From assembly GCF_024585265.1 (NCBI RefSeq), contig NZ_CP036533.1, positions 5,775,001 through 5,839,000 of the forward strand: a stretch of DNA of 64,000 nucleotides. Direction: 5' to 3'. This document shows positions 46,993-56,025 of the stretch, one piece after another. The notes beneath the pieces are model-generated. The model ran no database searches. It was not told the DNA's origin and was given only the letters and a program-made list of their open reading frames with translations. A program made the position numbers and the translations under genes. Origin of the DNA: Bradyrhizobium sp. WBAH42 (lineage in GTDB: Bacteria > Pseudomonadota > Alphaproteobacteria > Rhizobiales > Xanthobacteraceae). The stretch's first letter is position 1, and the number at the start of each line of letters is the position of its first letter.

Positions 46993-47775
46993 TTACGATC
47001 TTGCGGTACCCGGCTCCGCCATCTTGCGGTGCTGCTTGGCCAGCATCTCGTTCGGCGTGACGTTCGCAACCGTGGTCTGGATCTTGTTCTTCAGCCCGGT
47101 GACGATGTCGGCTTCCCCGCGCAGCATCGCATCGAAACCCGCCTTGGCGACATCGTAGGCGCCGTCCTTCTTGTCGGTGCCGACCTTGGTGTCCATCATG
47201 TCGGCGCGGCGGAAGAACTCGGTCTCGGTCGCACCCGGCATCAGGCAGGTCACTGTGACGCCGCTGTCGCGCAGCTCCTCACGGAGCGCAAACGAAAATG
47301 AATCGAGGAACGCCTTGCTGGCGTTGTAGGCGGCCTGGAAACTCCCGGGCATGAAGCCGGCGATCGAGCCGGTGATCAGGATGCGACCGGCATTGCGGCG
47401 GAGCATCTCATTGCCGACGCGGTGGATCAGATACAGCGTGCCGGTGATGTTGGTGTCGATGAGGTGCTTCACCCTGGCAAAGTCCTGGTCGAGGAAAGCC
47501 TTGCCGAGGCCGATTCCGGCATTGGCCAGCAATGCGCCAATCGGCCGGTCGCCGATCGCCGCGCACAGCTTGTCGACGCCCTCGGTGGTGGCGAGATCAG
47601 TCTCGACCGGCTCCACGCTGACGCCGTGCCGGCGCAGATCGACGGCCACCCGCTCGATCTGAGGTTCGTCCGCGGCGATGACGAGGTTGAACCCGGCCTG
47701 CGCGCAGCACCTGGCGAGTTCCAGACCGATACCGGTTGAGGCGCCTGTGACGACGGCGAGATGATTGGCGGGCAT
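46993..47775 (-). CDS. Short-chain dehydrogenase/reductase
   Basis: 260-residue classical SDR. Cofactor motif TGASTGIGLELA near the N-terminus, NAGIGLGKAF, the catalytic Ser in ILITGSIAGFMPGSF and Tyr-x-x-x-Lys in AAYNASKAFLDSFSFALRE. The substrate-binding end is ordinary. AAGGA precedes ATG 47775. It is divergent from the zinc dehydrogenase gene and near stress-type genes. Substrate unknown. Confidence 0.9.
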   Translation of the reverse strand: MPANHLAVVTGASTGIGLELARCCAQAGFNLVIAADEPQIERVAVDLRRHGVSVEPVETDLATTEGVDKLCAAIGDRPIGALLANAGIGLGKAFLDQDFARVKHLIDTNITGTLYLIHRVGNEMLRRNAGRILITGSIAGFMPGSFQAAYNASKAFLDSFSFALREELRDSGVTVTCLMPGATETEFFRRADMMDTKVGTDKKDGAYDVAKAGFDAMLRGEADIVTGLKNKIQTTVANVTPNEMLAKQHRKMAEPGTARS

Positions 47776-47960
47776 GCGGGAAATCCTTGCGATTGAGTCC
47801 TTGGAATCGAGGTGATCACGCTCAATCGCCGCCCTGCTCTCTCGTTCCTATTGCGTCGTCGTTCCTATTTGCGCAGGGCGAAGAATTTGCGCGCAGACGA
47901 TAGCAACCATCGTTCGTGCCTGGACTTAGATGGCACGTGGCTCAACCGGGAGGACGCACG

Positions 47961-49136
47961 ATGAAGGCACTGGTCTGGCACGGCAAGGAGGACATCCGGT
48001 GCGACACCGTCACCGACCCGGAGATTCAGGATCCGCGTGACGCCATCATCAAGGTGACGAGCTGCGCCATCTGCGGCTCCGACCTGCACCTCTTCCACAA
48101 TTTCATTCCGGGCATGCTGCCCGGCGACATCATGGGCCACGAGACCATGGGCGAAGTGGTCGAGGTCGGCGCGGGCGTCAACGGCAAGCTCGAGAAGGGC
48201 GACCGCGTCGTCGTGCCGTTCACGATCATTTGCGGTGAATGCGACCAGTGCAAGCGCGGCAATTTCTCGGTCTGTGAGACCACCAACCGCAAGCGTCATC
48301 TGGCCGACAAGGTGTTCGGGCACGCGACGGCAGGCCTGTTCGGCTACACCCATCTGACCGGCGGCTATCCCGGCGGCCAGGCCGAATATCTGCGCGTGCC
48401 CTTTGCCGACGCCACCCACATCAAGGTGCCCGCGGGCATTCCCGACGAGCAGCTGTTGTTCCTCAGCGACATCTTCCCGACCGGCTGGCAGGCCGCCGCG
48501 CAATGCGACATCGAGCCGACCGACACGGTCGCGATCTGGGGCTGTGGCCCGGTCGGACAGATGGCGATCCGCAGCGCCATCCTGCTCGGCGCCAACCAGG
48601 TGATCGCGATCGACTGCCTGCCGGAGCGGCTCAGCATGGCCGAGGCCGGCGGCGCCACCACCATCAACTTCGAGACCGAGAGCGTGGTGGAGCGGCTCCA
48701 GGAGCTGACCGACGGCAGGGGCCCGGAAAAATGCATCGACTGCGTCGGCATGGAATCGCATGTGATGCCGTCGCTGCCCGACACCCTGCTCGACCGCGCC
48801 AAGCAGATGGTGATGGCCGAGAGCGACCGGCCGCACGTGCTGCGCGAGATGATCTATGTCTGCCGTCCCGGCGGCATCATCTCGGTGCCCGGCGTGTACA
48901 GCGGCCTGTCCGACATGCTCCCGATGGGCGCCTTCATGAACAAGGGCCTGACGATGCGGACCGGCCAGACCCACGTCAACCGCTGGACCGACGATCTGCT
49001 TCGGCGCATCGAAGAAGGCGAGATCGACCCGTCCTTCGTCATTACCCACACCGTCCCGCTCGCCCAGGGACCGGAGATGTACCAGGTGTTTCGCGACAAG
49101 CGCGATTCCTGCGTCAAGGTCGTGCTGAAGCCCTGA
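47961..49136 (+). CDS. Zinc-dependent alcohol dehydrogenase (formaldehyde dehydrogenase-like)
   Basis: 391-residue MDR-family enzyme. Catalytic zinc region [17 protein letters not shown] and [12 protein letters not shown], structural-zinc cysteines [17 protein letters not shown], and nucleotide fold [20 protein letters not shown] followed by [19 protein letters not shown]. The [11 protein letters not shown] wording and length fit glutathione-independent formaldehyde dehydrogenase-type enzymes. ATG 47961 has GGGAGG upstream. It is followed by a DUF4267-like gene after 11 bp whose ribosome site overlaps this stop. Role in aldehyde detoxification is inferred. Confidence 0.9.
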   Translation: MKALVWHGKEDIRCDTVTDPEIQDPRDAIIKVTSCAICGSDLHLFHNFIPGMLPGDIMGHETMGEVVEVGAGVNGKLEKGDRVVVPFTIICGECDQCKRGNFSVCETTNRKRHLADKVFGHATAGLFGYTHLTGGYPGGQAEYLRVPFADATHIKVPAGIPDEQLLFLSDIFPTGWQAAAQCDIEPTDTVAIWGCGPVGQMAIRSAILLGANQVIAIDCLPERLSMAEAGGATTINFETESVVERLQELTDGRGPEKCIDCVGMESHVMPSLPDTLLDRAKQMVMAESDRPHVLREMIYVCRPGGIISVPGVYSGLSDMLPMGAFMNKGLTMRTGQTHVNRWTDDLLRRIEEGEIDPSFVITHTVPLAQGPEMYQVFRDKRDSCVKVVLKP

Positions 49137-49147
49137 GGAGCAAAGCC

Positions 49148-49717
49148 ATGTTTCACTTCTCCAACATCGTGCGTACCAAGGGCGACCCCAAGATCGTCGC
49201 GGGCGGACCGAGCCTGAAGCAGCCGGCGGACCAGCTCGCGCGCGCACTCGGCTGGTTCAGCATCGGCCTCGGCGTCGTCGAATTGTTCGCGCCGAGGCGC
49301 GTCACGCACACGCTGGGCATGGAAGGCCGTGAGACGCTGGTCCGCGCCTTCGGCGTGCGCGAGATCCTTGCCGGGATCATGTCGCTCTCGGTCGACAAGA
49401 ACGCCGGCCTATGGGCCCGTGTCGGCGGCGACGGCCTCGATGCCGCCGCGCTGATGTCCGGGCTGACGTCGGACAATCCCAAGAAGGGCAACATCGCGCT
49501 GGCACTGTTGATGGTCGGCGGCATCGCCATGCTCGACTACCGCGCCGCGCAGGACACCAAGCCGCGCCGCCCGCCGCGCGATGCACGGCGCAAGCTCTAT
49601 CCGAACCGCAGTGGATTCCCGAAGGGTATCGAGAGTGTCCGAACTGCGGCAAGGCAGATCGCGGGGCATGTTGGGCACAACGAGGTGAAGCAAGGTGATG
49701 AGCGTCGAGTCCCGTGA
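49148..49717 (+). CDS. Membrane protein, DUF4267/cyclase-associated type
   Basis: 189 residues. The core LARALGWFSIGLGVVELFAP, GMEGRETLVRAFGVREILAG and ARVGGDGLDAAALMSGL matches the membrane part found at the N-terminus of many cyclase/dehydrase-like proteins, with about three hydrophobic segments. The C-terminal 50 residues are basic and unrelated. The ribosome site (AGGAG) overlaps the previous gene's stop codon, and the gene end overlaps the start of the glucosidase by 20 bp, so all three are one operon. Confidence 0.75.
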   Translation: MFHFSNIVRTKGDPKIVAGGPSLKQPADQLARALGWFSIGLGVVELFAPRRVTHTLGMEGRETLVRAFGVREILAGIMSLSVDKNAGLWARVGGDGLDAAALMSGLTSDNPKKGNIALALLMVGGIAMLDYRAAQDTKPRRPPRDARRKLYPNRSGFPKGIESVRTAARQIAGHVGHNEVKQGDERRVP

Positions 49718-51302
49718 CGAAGCTGCGTGGTGGGAATCCGCCGTCATCTACGAGATCGCGCTGATCTCATTTCAGGACTCCAACGGTGACGGCAAGGGCG
49801 ACCTTGCCGGACTGTTGTCGCGCATCGACTATTTGAAATGGCTCGGCGTCGATGCGGTGTGGCTGACGCCGATCCACAACAGCCCCTTCCGCGACCTCGG
49901 CTACGACATCTCCGACTATTGCTCGATCGATCCCGCCTTCGGCAGCCTCGAGGAGTTCGATCGCCTGCTTGAGGCGCTGCACGGTGCGGGCATCCGGCTC
50001 ATTCTCGACCTCGTCCCCAATCACACCGCGCACGATCATGCATGGTTCGTCGAGAGCGCGAGCTCGCGCAACAGCGCGAAAGCGGATTGGTACATCTGGG
50101 CTGAGCCCGCCGAGAACGGCGGGCCGCCCAACAACTGGCTGAGCCGGTTCGGCGGCAGCGGCTGGGAATGGTGCGAGGCGCGCCGGCAATATTACTATCA
50201 TTCCTTCCTGGTCGAGCAGCCCGACCTCAACTGGCGCAACCCACAAGTGCGCGCCGCGATCGCCGAGACCATGCGGTTCTGGCTCGACCGTGGCGTCGAC
50301 GGCTTTCGCGTCGACGCCAGCGCGGTCCTGATCAAGGACCGGCTCTTGCGCGACAACCCGCCGAACCCCGAGGCCGAGGGCAAGCCGCCGCCGCAGCGGA
50401 ACACGACGGTGTTTACCGACGACCGGCCCGAGACGATGGATTGCATCGAGTTCATCCGGGAGGTGATCGATGCCTATCCCGGGCGGATGCTGTGCGGCGA
50501 GGTCCAGGGCAAGACCGACCGCATCGGCCACTTCTACGGCAACGGCCGGCCGCGCCTGCATCTGCCGCTCAACTTCGCCCTGCTCGATTCCAAATGGGAC
50601 GCCCTCTCGCTGCAGGCCACGATCGACGCCTATCTCAACGCCATCCCGGACGATGGCTGGCCGGTCTGGGTCATCGGCGGCCACGACAAGCAGCGGGTCG
50701 CGAGCAAGATCGGCGAGGCGCAGATGCGCGTGCTGGCGATGCTGCTGATGACGCTGCGGGGAACGCCGTTCTTCTTCATGGGCGACGAGATCGGCCGCAA
50801 GCGCGTGCCGATCCCGCCGGGCCGCGTTCACGATCCCTTCGAGAAGCTCGTGCCCGGCTATGGCCTGTGCCGCGATCCCGAACGCGCACCGATGCGATGG
50901 GACGACAGTCCCGACGGCGGCTTCACCACGGGCCGTCCATGGCTGCCGCTCGAGCCGCCCGATGGTGCGGCCAACGTCGCCGGACAGCAGCGCGACAAGC
51001 GTTCGATCCTGGCGCTGTTTCGCGCGCTGATGGCGCTGCGGCGCGAGCATATTGGTTTGCAACGGGGCGAATACGAGCCGCTGCGGTCGCAGAACGATGT
51101 CCTGGCCTACAAGCGGCTGGATGGCCGTAACGAGATCCTGGTCGCGCTCAATATCGCGGCCGAACCGCGGAAATTCCACTGGCAAGGCCGCGGCCGTCTC
51201 TTGATGTCGACGCATCTGGATCGACAGGCCGAGCCGGTGCCGGATGCGTCCATCCTGCTCCGCGGCAACGAAGGCGTGATCATCACGCTCGAACCTCGGT
51301 GA
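49698..51302 (+). CDS. GH13 alpha-glucosidase / oligo-1,6-glucosidase-like
   Basis: 534-residue TIM-barrel glycoside hydrolase. Region I LILDLVPNHTAHDH, region II GFRVDASAVL (nucleophile Asp), region III MLCGEVQGK (acid/base Glu) and region IV WVIGGHDKQRVASK; the last has Gly in place of the usual Asn of NHD. The start WWESAVIYEIALISFQDSNG then DGKGDLAGLLSRIDYLKWLG is that of oligo-1,6-glucosidases and trehalose-metabolising enzymes. It may act on maltooligosaccharides or trehalose-related glucosides. ATG 49698 overlaps the previous gene; a GTG one codon upstream is possible. Confidence 0.9.
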   Translation: MSVESRDEAAWWESAVIYEIALISFQDSNGDGKGDLAGLLSRIDYLKWLGVDAVWLTPIHNSPFRDLGYDISDYCSIDPAFGSLEEFDRLLEALHGAGIRLILDLVPNHTAHDHAWFVESASSRNSAKADWYIWAEPAENGGPPNNWLSRFGGSGWEWCEARRQYYYHSFLVEQPDLNWRNPQVRAAIAETMRFWLDRGVDGFRVDASAVLIKDRLLRDNPPNPEAEGKPPPQRNTTVFTDDRPETMDCIEFIREVIDAYPGRMLCGEVQGKTDRIGHFYGNGRPRLHLPLNFALLDSKWDALSLQATIDAYLNAIPDDGWPVWVIGGHDKQRVASKIGEAQMRVLAMLLMTLRGTPFFFMGDEIGRKRVPIPPGRVHDPFEKLVPGYGLCRDPERAPMRWDDSPDGGFTTGRPWLPLEPPDGAANVAGQQRDKRSILALFRALMALRREHIGLQRGEYEPLRSQNDVLAYKRLDGRNEILVALNIAAEPRKFHWQGRGRLLMSTHLDRQAEPVPDASILLRGNEGVIITLEPR

Positions 51303-51466
51303 TATCAGCAGGAACCATCCGCGTTTCGAAGAGTCTCATCAATGCTTTCCGGCGTCTCCCCCCGCCGCCGGAGGCAGTTTGCAAGACCGCAGCCCGGCGC
51401 CCACGCCCCCTTCAGGCGCCGGGGTAGCGGCGTGAGCCCGTCGGCAGGACATATCGGAGGCAGCTC

Positions 51467-51646
51467 ATGGGCAAGACCAAAGGTCTGCAGCAACGGATCG
51501 CCGGCAAGACCAAGCAGGCCGTCGGCGAAATCATCGGCGACCAGGATCTGCACGATGACGGCAAGGCACAAGCCGAGCGCGGGCGCGCCGAACAAGACAA
51601 GCCGAGCGAGCTCAATCCGCTGAAGAAGCTCAAGCAGCTGACGTGA
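51467..51646 (+). CDS. CsbD-family stress protein (59 residues)
   Basis: ATG 51467 with GGAGG seven bases upstream encodes MGKTKGLQQRIAGKTKQAVG, EIIGDQDLHDDGKAQAERGR, AEQDKPSELNPLKKLKQLT. The IAGKTKQAVGE-IxGD-xxLxxxGKxQ pattern is the CsbD/UPF0337 signature of small general-stress proteins. Its TGA overlaps the GTG of the DUF305 fusion gene by four bases (GTGA), giving translational coupling. At 59 residues it is short enough for a length filter to miss it. Confidence 0.88.
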   Translation: MGKTKGLQQRIAGKTKQAVGEIIGDQDLHDDGKAQAERGRAEQDKPSELNPLKKLKQLT

Positions 51647-52797
51647 ACGCAGAGCCGCGACCAGCGCTCGCGAGTGGGGCGCGGCGCAGCATCGGCGAGC
51701 GGCGGCGTTCGCGCTGGATTGCCGCGGCCGCCCTCGGCCTGATCAGCAGCACGTTCTCGACCATCGTCAGCCAACTCTTCGCCGCCCGCATCGGCCGCGA
51801 TGCCGCCGTCGACTGGATGACGGTTGCCGCAATTCCTGCGCGCGATTGGGCGATCAGCTCCGAGCCATCCTGGAGCGCAATCCTGACCGGGATGGCCTTT
51901 CACCAATGGGCCGATTTTTCCTGGGCGTTGGTTTTCTTTGGCGTGCTCGGACGCTGGACGGCCGACTTGCGGCCGATGACGATCCTGCTGCTGGCGCTGC
52001 CCTGGGCCGTGTTCTCTTCAGGCATGGAATGGTTCGTGCTGGTGCCGCTGTTTCCGTTTTGGCAGCCGCTGTTCACGCTGCAACAACCCTACTGGATCGG
52101 CCTGCTGGTCCACGGCTCCTCGGCCGTGATGTATCCTCTGTTCGCGCGCCTGCGCTGGAAGCGCGGGACTGCGCCTGACAGCGACGTGCGGTTCACCAAC
52201 ATGTGGATGACCGGCGCGCTGGCCGCGATCGCGGTGCTCGGTGCGGTCGCAATGTTCGGCGGTCACGGTTACGAGCCGCCGTGGATGGGCCGCGACAGGG
52301 ATCACGACCAGGCCTACATCCGTCACATGACCACGCATCATGCCCAGGGCATCGAGCTGGCACGGACGGCGGCCGAGCGCGCGCAGGATCCACATCTGCG
52401 GAAGCTCGCGATGCTGATGGTCGCGAGCCAGACCGGCGAGAACCAGATCTTCGAGAATTGGTGGCTGAGCTGGTTCGACACGGAGATGCCCGATTGCAGC
52501 ACCGAGGAGCGTGCGGCGATGCCGGGCTTCCTGACACCGGCCGAGATGCGCCAGGTCAAGACCGCGCCGCCGGACCAGTTCGACGCGCTGTTCGTCGAGG
52601 CGATGAGCAGGCACCACCGCGGTGCGGTCAGGATGGCCGACCGGATGTGGCACAGCCGCGGCGACCCTCGCCTGCGCATCATGGCGCACGCCATCCGCCA
52701 CGAGCAGCAGGGCGAGATCGCAGTGATGCACGGCACGAGCGGCGTCGCCGCCGTGACCACAGGCGTACGCAACATGCTCGGCGACAACGTCAATTGA
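51643..52797 (+). CDS. Multi-span membrane protein fused to DUF305 domain
   Basis: 384 residues starting at GTG 51643. The first half has about four or five membrane helices (AALGLISSTFSTIVSQLFAA, WADFSWALVFFGVLGRW, MTILLLALPWAVFSSGMEW, YWIGLLVHGSSAVMYPL, TGALAAIAVLGAVAMFGG). The second half is DUF305: DQAYIRHMTTHHAQGIELAR, KLAMLMVASQTGENQIFENW and AMSRHHRGAVRMADRMW with its His-rich helices, likely periplasmic and possibly metal-binding. Such a fusion is unusual since DUF305 proteins are normally small exported proteins. Coupled to csbD. Confidence 0.82.
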   Translation: MNAEPRPALASGARRSIGERRRSRWIAAAALGLISSTFSTIVSQLFAARIGRDAAVDWMTVAAIPARDWAISSEPSWSAILTGMAFHQWADFSWALVFFGVLGRWTADLRPMTILLLALPWAVFSSGMEWFVLVPLFPFWQPLFTLQQPYWIGLLVHGSSAVMYPLFARLRWKRGTAPDSDVRFTNMWMTGALAAIAVLGAVAMFGGHGYEPPWMGRDRDHDQAYIRHMTTHHAQGIELARTAAERAQDPHLRKLAMLMVASQTGENQIFENWWLSWFDTEMPDCSTEERAAMPGFLTPAEMRQVKTAPPDQFDALFVEAMSRHHRGAVRMADRMWHSRGDPRLRIMAHAIRHEQQGEIAVMHGTSGVAAVTTGVRNMLGDNVN

Positions 52798-52925
52798 GTG
52801 CGAGGAACCTTGGATCGGCGAGCGGCTTGCTGCCTCCGCGATACCCCAAGCGAACGTATCAAACGTTAATGCTTTCCGCCGTCGTTCTCGGCCACACTTG
52901 GAGCCGATGGGGGATCGGAGATCAA

Positions 52926-53708
52926 ATGCAGGCAGGATTTGCATTCTCGAAACTCGCCGACCGCCTGACGAGCCTCGTCGAACTGACCCCGGACCATCTC
53001 GATCTGCTCGCGGACATGCCGAGCAGCATCGCGCATTTCGGCGCGCATCAGACCATCCTGCGCCACGGCGATGAGGCAACGCAATGCTGCCTGGTGCTCC
53101 AGGGATATCTGTCCTGGCAAAATGACGAAAGCGCAGATGGCCAGATCACCGCGATCTGCGTGCCCGGCGACATCGCCAACCTGCAAAGCCTGTATCGCCC
53201 GCGCATCGAGGGCAACCTGACCGCACTCGGCCCCGCAATCGTCGCGCTCGTGCCGCACCGCTTCTTTCGCGAGCTCGCGGTGCGTTCTCCGGCGATGTCG
53301 CATGCCCTGCTGTTGATTCTGCTTGCCGATCACGCCATCCAGCGCAACTGGACGGTGAACCTCGGCAGCCGGGACGCATTGACGCGCGTGGCGCATCTGC
53401 TTTGCGAGATCACCGTTCGGCTGCAAGCCGTCGGGCTCGCCAGAGACTTCAGATTGTCCTCGCCGTTCACCCAGTCCGATGTCGCCGCGGCCTGCAGCAT
53501 CTCCCCGGTCCATGCCAACCGCACCATCCAGGAGCTGCGCCGCTGCAATCTGCTGCAATGGCAGGGCAAGACCTTGACCATCACGGACTGGCCGGGCCTG
53601 GTCCGGCTTGCCGGTTTCGACCCGGCCTATCTGAACATGCGATCCGGCGCAGACCACGCGCAGCCGCCGCATGCGAGACCGGTGACCGCCGACGTCGCAG
53701 TCGCTTGA
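52926..53708 (+). CDS. Crp/Fnr-family regulator (second copy)
   Basis: 260 residues with the same layout as the regulator at 40726: nucleotide-binding fold (CCLVLQGYLSWQNDESADGQ, ICVPGDIANLQSLY), dimer helix, and HTH (SPFTQSDVAAACSISPVHAN then RTIQELRRCNLLQWQGKTL). Both share NLG-x-R-x-AL-x-RVAHL-x-CEI-x-x-RL. ATG 52926 has GGAG upstream; the frame is open further to 52869 and beyond. Regulon unknown; follows the CsbD/DUF305 operon. Confidence 0.85.
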   Translation: MQAGFAFSKLADRLTSLVELTPDHLDLLADMPSSIAHFGAHQTILRHGDEATQCCLVLQGYLSWQNDESADGQITAICVPGDIANLQSLYRPRIEGNLTALGPAIVALVPHRFFRELAVRSPAMSHALLLILLADHAIQRNWTVNLGSRDALTRVAHLLCEITVRLQAVGLARDFRLSSPFTQSDVAAACSISPVHANRTIQELRRCNLLQWQGKTLTITDWPGLVRLAGFDPAYLNMRSGADHAQPPHARPVTADVAVA

Positions 53709-53765
53709 TCTGACTCGATGGCGGCGAGGAAGCTTGTGCAGCCGATGAGATCGGATCGTAGCTCC

Positions 53766-54374
53766 CTACTCCCGCCAGATCTCGCCCAACTCTTCTGCCG
53801 TCACCAAGTCGACCTGGCCGTGGAAGCGGGTGCGATACATCGTCATGAGCGCATCGTGGCCGACGTCGGACGAGCTGCACAGCGCGTCCTCGATGATGAC
53901 GATCCTGAAGCCGAGATCGACGGCGCTCAGGACTGTCGAGAGCACGCAGACGTCCGTTTCCGCGCCCGATATCACGACGGTGCCGACGTTCTTCTCGACC
54001 AGCAGGCTCGCAAGACCGGGATTGCTGAACGCGGAATAGGCCGGCTTGTCGATCACAGCGGCCGGCGGAACGAACCGGGCCAAGGCCGGCACGAGCTCCA
54101 GAGCCGATGATGGCAGATGCCTGCGCGTCGCCTGGCGCCAGCGGCGGAAATAGGCCTGCCACTGCCCAGGGCGATCCTCGGGATCCTGCGGGGTGATGAA
54201 GCGTGTGAAGATCGTTCGCTCCGCGTGGCGCGAAACGACCGAGACGATTGTCGGCAGGACGCGCTCCATCCAGGGCGTCGCCCAAAGGCCGTCCGGAGCG
54301 AAAATGTTCTGCATGTCGATGCACAGGTGAACGGCGCCGCGGACCTCGGCAACATCGGACGTAGCGTCCCTCAT
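53766..54374 (-). CDS. Isochorismatase-like cysteine hydrolase
   Basis: 202 residues of the isochorismatase/nicotinamidase-like fold. The Asp of LCIDMQNIFA (near residue 20), Lys in AAVIDKPAYSAF and Cys in ISGAETDVCVLSTVLSAVDL (near residue 144) make the catalytic triad, with the cis-peptide before the cysteine region. GGAGG lies upstream of ATG 54374. It sits between the Crp-like gene and the tRNA-Leu gene, convergent with the former. Substrate unknown; amide or carbamate hydrolysis is typical. Confidence 0.87.
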   Translation of the reverse strand: MRDATSDVAEVRGAVHLCIDMQNIFAPDGLWATPWMERVLPTIVSVVSRHAERTIFTRFITPQDPEDRPGQWQAYFRRWRQATRRHLPSSALELVPALARFVPPAAVIDKPAYSAFSNPGLASLLVEKNVGTVVISGAETDVCVLSTVLSAVDLGFRIVIIEDALCSSSDVGHDALMTMYRTRFHGQVDLVTAEELGEIWRE

Positions 54375-54502
54375 CAGCCTCCACCTTCAAGCGCATTCGG
54401 CGACCAGTTGCGAATGCAAGGCGAGGGCTTTGGTTCCGAAGCGCCGCCATGCGGCGCGAACCTGGGCGAAAACCCGCCCAGAAAAGCTATAAAAATGAAG
54501 GT

Positions 54503-54586
54503 GGTGCGCTCGGAGGGACTCGAACCCCCACGGTGTTACCCACTGCCACCTCAAGGCAGCGCGTCTACCAGTTCCGCCACGAGCGC
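54503..54586 (-). tRNA. tRNA-Leu(GAG)
   Basis: 84-base gene read on the minus strand with acceptor arms GCGCTCG / CGAGCGC, a long variable arm typical of Leu tRNA, T loop TTCGAGT and anticodon GAG (complement at 54550-54552) in the loop TTGAGGT between five-base stems CTGCC/GGCAG. The CCA end is encoded (54503-54505). Confidence 0.93.
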
Positions 54587-54754
54587 TAGGAGATGCCGGC
54601 CTGAGGTCGTTCGGGTGGCCGGATCAGCGGCCGCCGATCTAACAAATCCATCAGGGGGATACAAGCCTGCAAAGACCCTGAATTCCACAAGCTTGGCAGG
54701 AATTCTCACCTGCCCGGATCGGCCCTATCAAGGCCCTGGCGCCAATGGCGTGCC

Positions 54755-55057
54755 CTACCGGGTCCCCGGCGAGCGCGGCAGCATCTGCTTGACCTCGACG
54801 GCGATTCGGTTGCGGTCGACCAGCACGACGCCGGAGGCGACCGGCAGGTTATTGGCGAGCACCTTGACCTCGTCGGCCTCGGTTGCGTCCAGCTCGATGA
54901 TGGCGCCGCGGGAAAGACGTAATACCTGATGGATCGGCATGGTGGTCGTCCCGAGGACGACCATGAGATCCACGGTGACTTTATCGAGAGTGGGCACTGT
55001 CGGGACCGCCGCAACTTGGGACTTACGCCAAAGGACTTGGCATTTGCTCCCGATCAT
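54755..55057 (-). CDS. FliN/MotC-type flagellar switch-like protein, orphan
   Basis: About 100 residues with the SpoA/FliN fold: VTVDLMVVLGTTTMPIHQVL, LSRGAIIELDATEADEVKVL and ANNLPVASGVVLVDRNRIAV. These features match FliN C-terminal domains of the C-ring. No other flagellar gene is near. ATG 55057 is chosen; TTG 55078 and GTG 54997 are alternatives, and with the TTG start the coding region would meet lipB. Divergent with lipB. Confidence 0.8.
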   Translation of the reverse strand: MIGSKCQVLWRKSQVAAVPTVPTLDKVTVDLMVVLGTTTMPIHQVLRLSRGAIIELDATEADEVKVLANNLPVASGVVLVDRNRIAVEVKQMLPRSPGTR

Positions 55058-55077
55058 CACCACGTTATGGTTAGCCA

Positions 55078-55827
55078 ATGGTTAATTCGCCTCCAAACCC
55101 CCGCCAAGAACAGCGTCAAGACCTCGATTTGACGTCGTTTTCCGCCGCAGGCGGCGAAGTCGTCGAATGGCGGATTTCGGACGCTCCGGTGCCCTATCCG
55201 GAGGCGGTGGCGACCATGGAGGCGCGCGTCGCGGCGATTGCCGCGGGCGAGGCGCCGGAATTGGTCTGGCTGCTCGAGCACCCCCCGCTCTACACGTCGG
55301 GCACATCGGGCAAGGAGAGCGACCTGCTCGAAGCCCGATTCCCGACCTTCGCGACGGGGCGCGGCGGGCAGCTCACCTATCACGGGCCCGGCCAGCGCGT
55401 GGCCTACATCATGCTCGACCTCAAGCGCCGCCGGCCGGACGTGCGCGCCTATGTCGCGAGCCTGGAGGAGCTGATCCTGAAGACGCTGGCCGCCTTCAAC
55501 GTCCGCGGCGAACGGCGCGAGGACCGGGTCGGCGTCTGGGTCAGACGCCCCGACAAGGGGCCTGAGCACGAAGACAAGATCGCGGCGATCGGCGTCCGCC
55601 TGAAGCGCTGGGTCTCGTTTCACGGCATCGCGATCAATGTCGAGCCGGAGCTGTCGCATTTCGCCGGCATCGTGCCCTGCGGCGTCGTCGACCCCCGCTA
55701 CGGAGTCACCTCGCTGGTCGATCTCGGCCAGCTCGTGACCATGGCCGATGTCGACGTCGCGCTCCGGCAGGCGTTCGAAGAGCTGTTCGGACCGACCCGC
55801 GCGCTGCTGCCGGAAGCGGCCGTCTGA
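55078..55827 (+). CDS. lipB: Octanoyl-[acyl-carrier] protein transferase LipB
   Basis: 249-residue octanoyltransferase that moves octanoate from ACP to lipoyl domains. Motifs [40 protein letters not shown] (catalytic Lys in the DKI context) and [11 protein letters not shown] (catalytic Cys) are present. A 20-residue N-terminal extension precedes the family start. Its divergent neighbour is the FliN-like gene. In the cytosol, feeding lipoate synthesis. Confidence 0.95.
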   Translation: MVNSPPNPRQEQRQDLDLTSFSAAGGEVVEWRISDAPVPYPEAVATMEARVAAIAAGEAPELVWLLEHPPLYTSGTSGKESDLLEARFPTFATGRGGQLTYHGPGQRVAYIMLDLKRRRPDVRAYVASLEELILKTLAAFNVRGERREDRVGVWVRRPDKGPEHEDKIAAIGVRLKRWVSFHGIAINVEPELSHFAGIVPCGVVDPRYGVTSLVDLGQLVTMADVDVALRQAFEELFGPTRALLPEAAV

Positions 55828-56025
55828 TACTTTCTCTGTTTGAGCTGACCGCGGCCGCTCTCCGCCCCTCGGGAATCAGCTACGCTCCATCCCGGTGCCG
55901 CCCACGCCTCCCCCCTCCGCCGGGAAAGCAGACTTCATGCCGGGCGAGTTGATCATCGGCCGACTGTTCGAGCGCCAGGCATAAGGAGGGGTTGCGATCC
56001 ATGCTCGCAATGGGAGGTTTTGACG

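Noticed and set aside
54503-54586. tRNA-Leu as an integration site of a mobile element
   Set aside because: No integrase, no direct repeat of its 3' end, and flanking genes look chromosomal.
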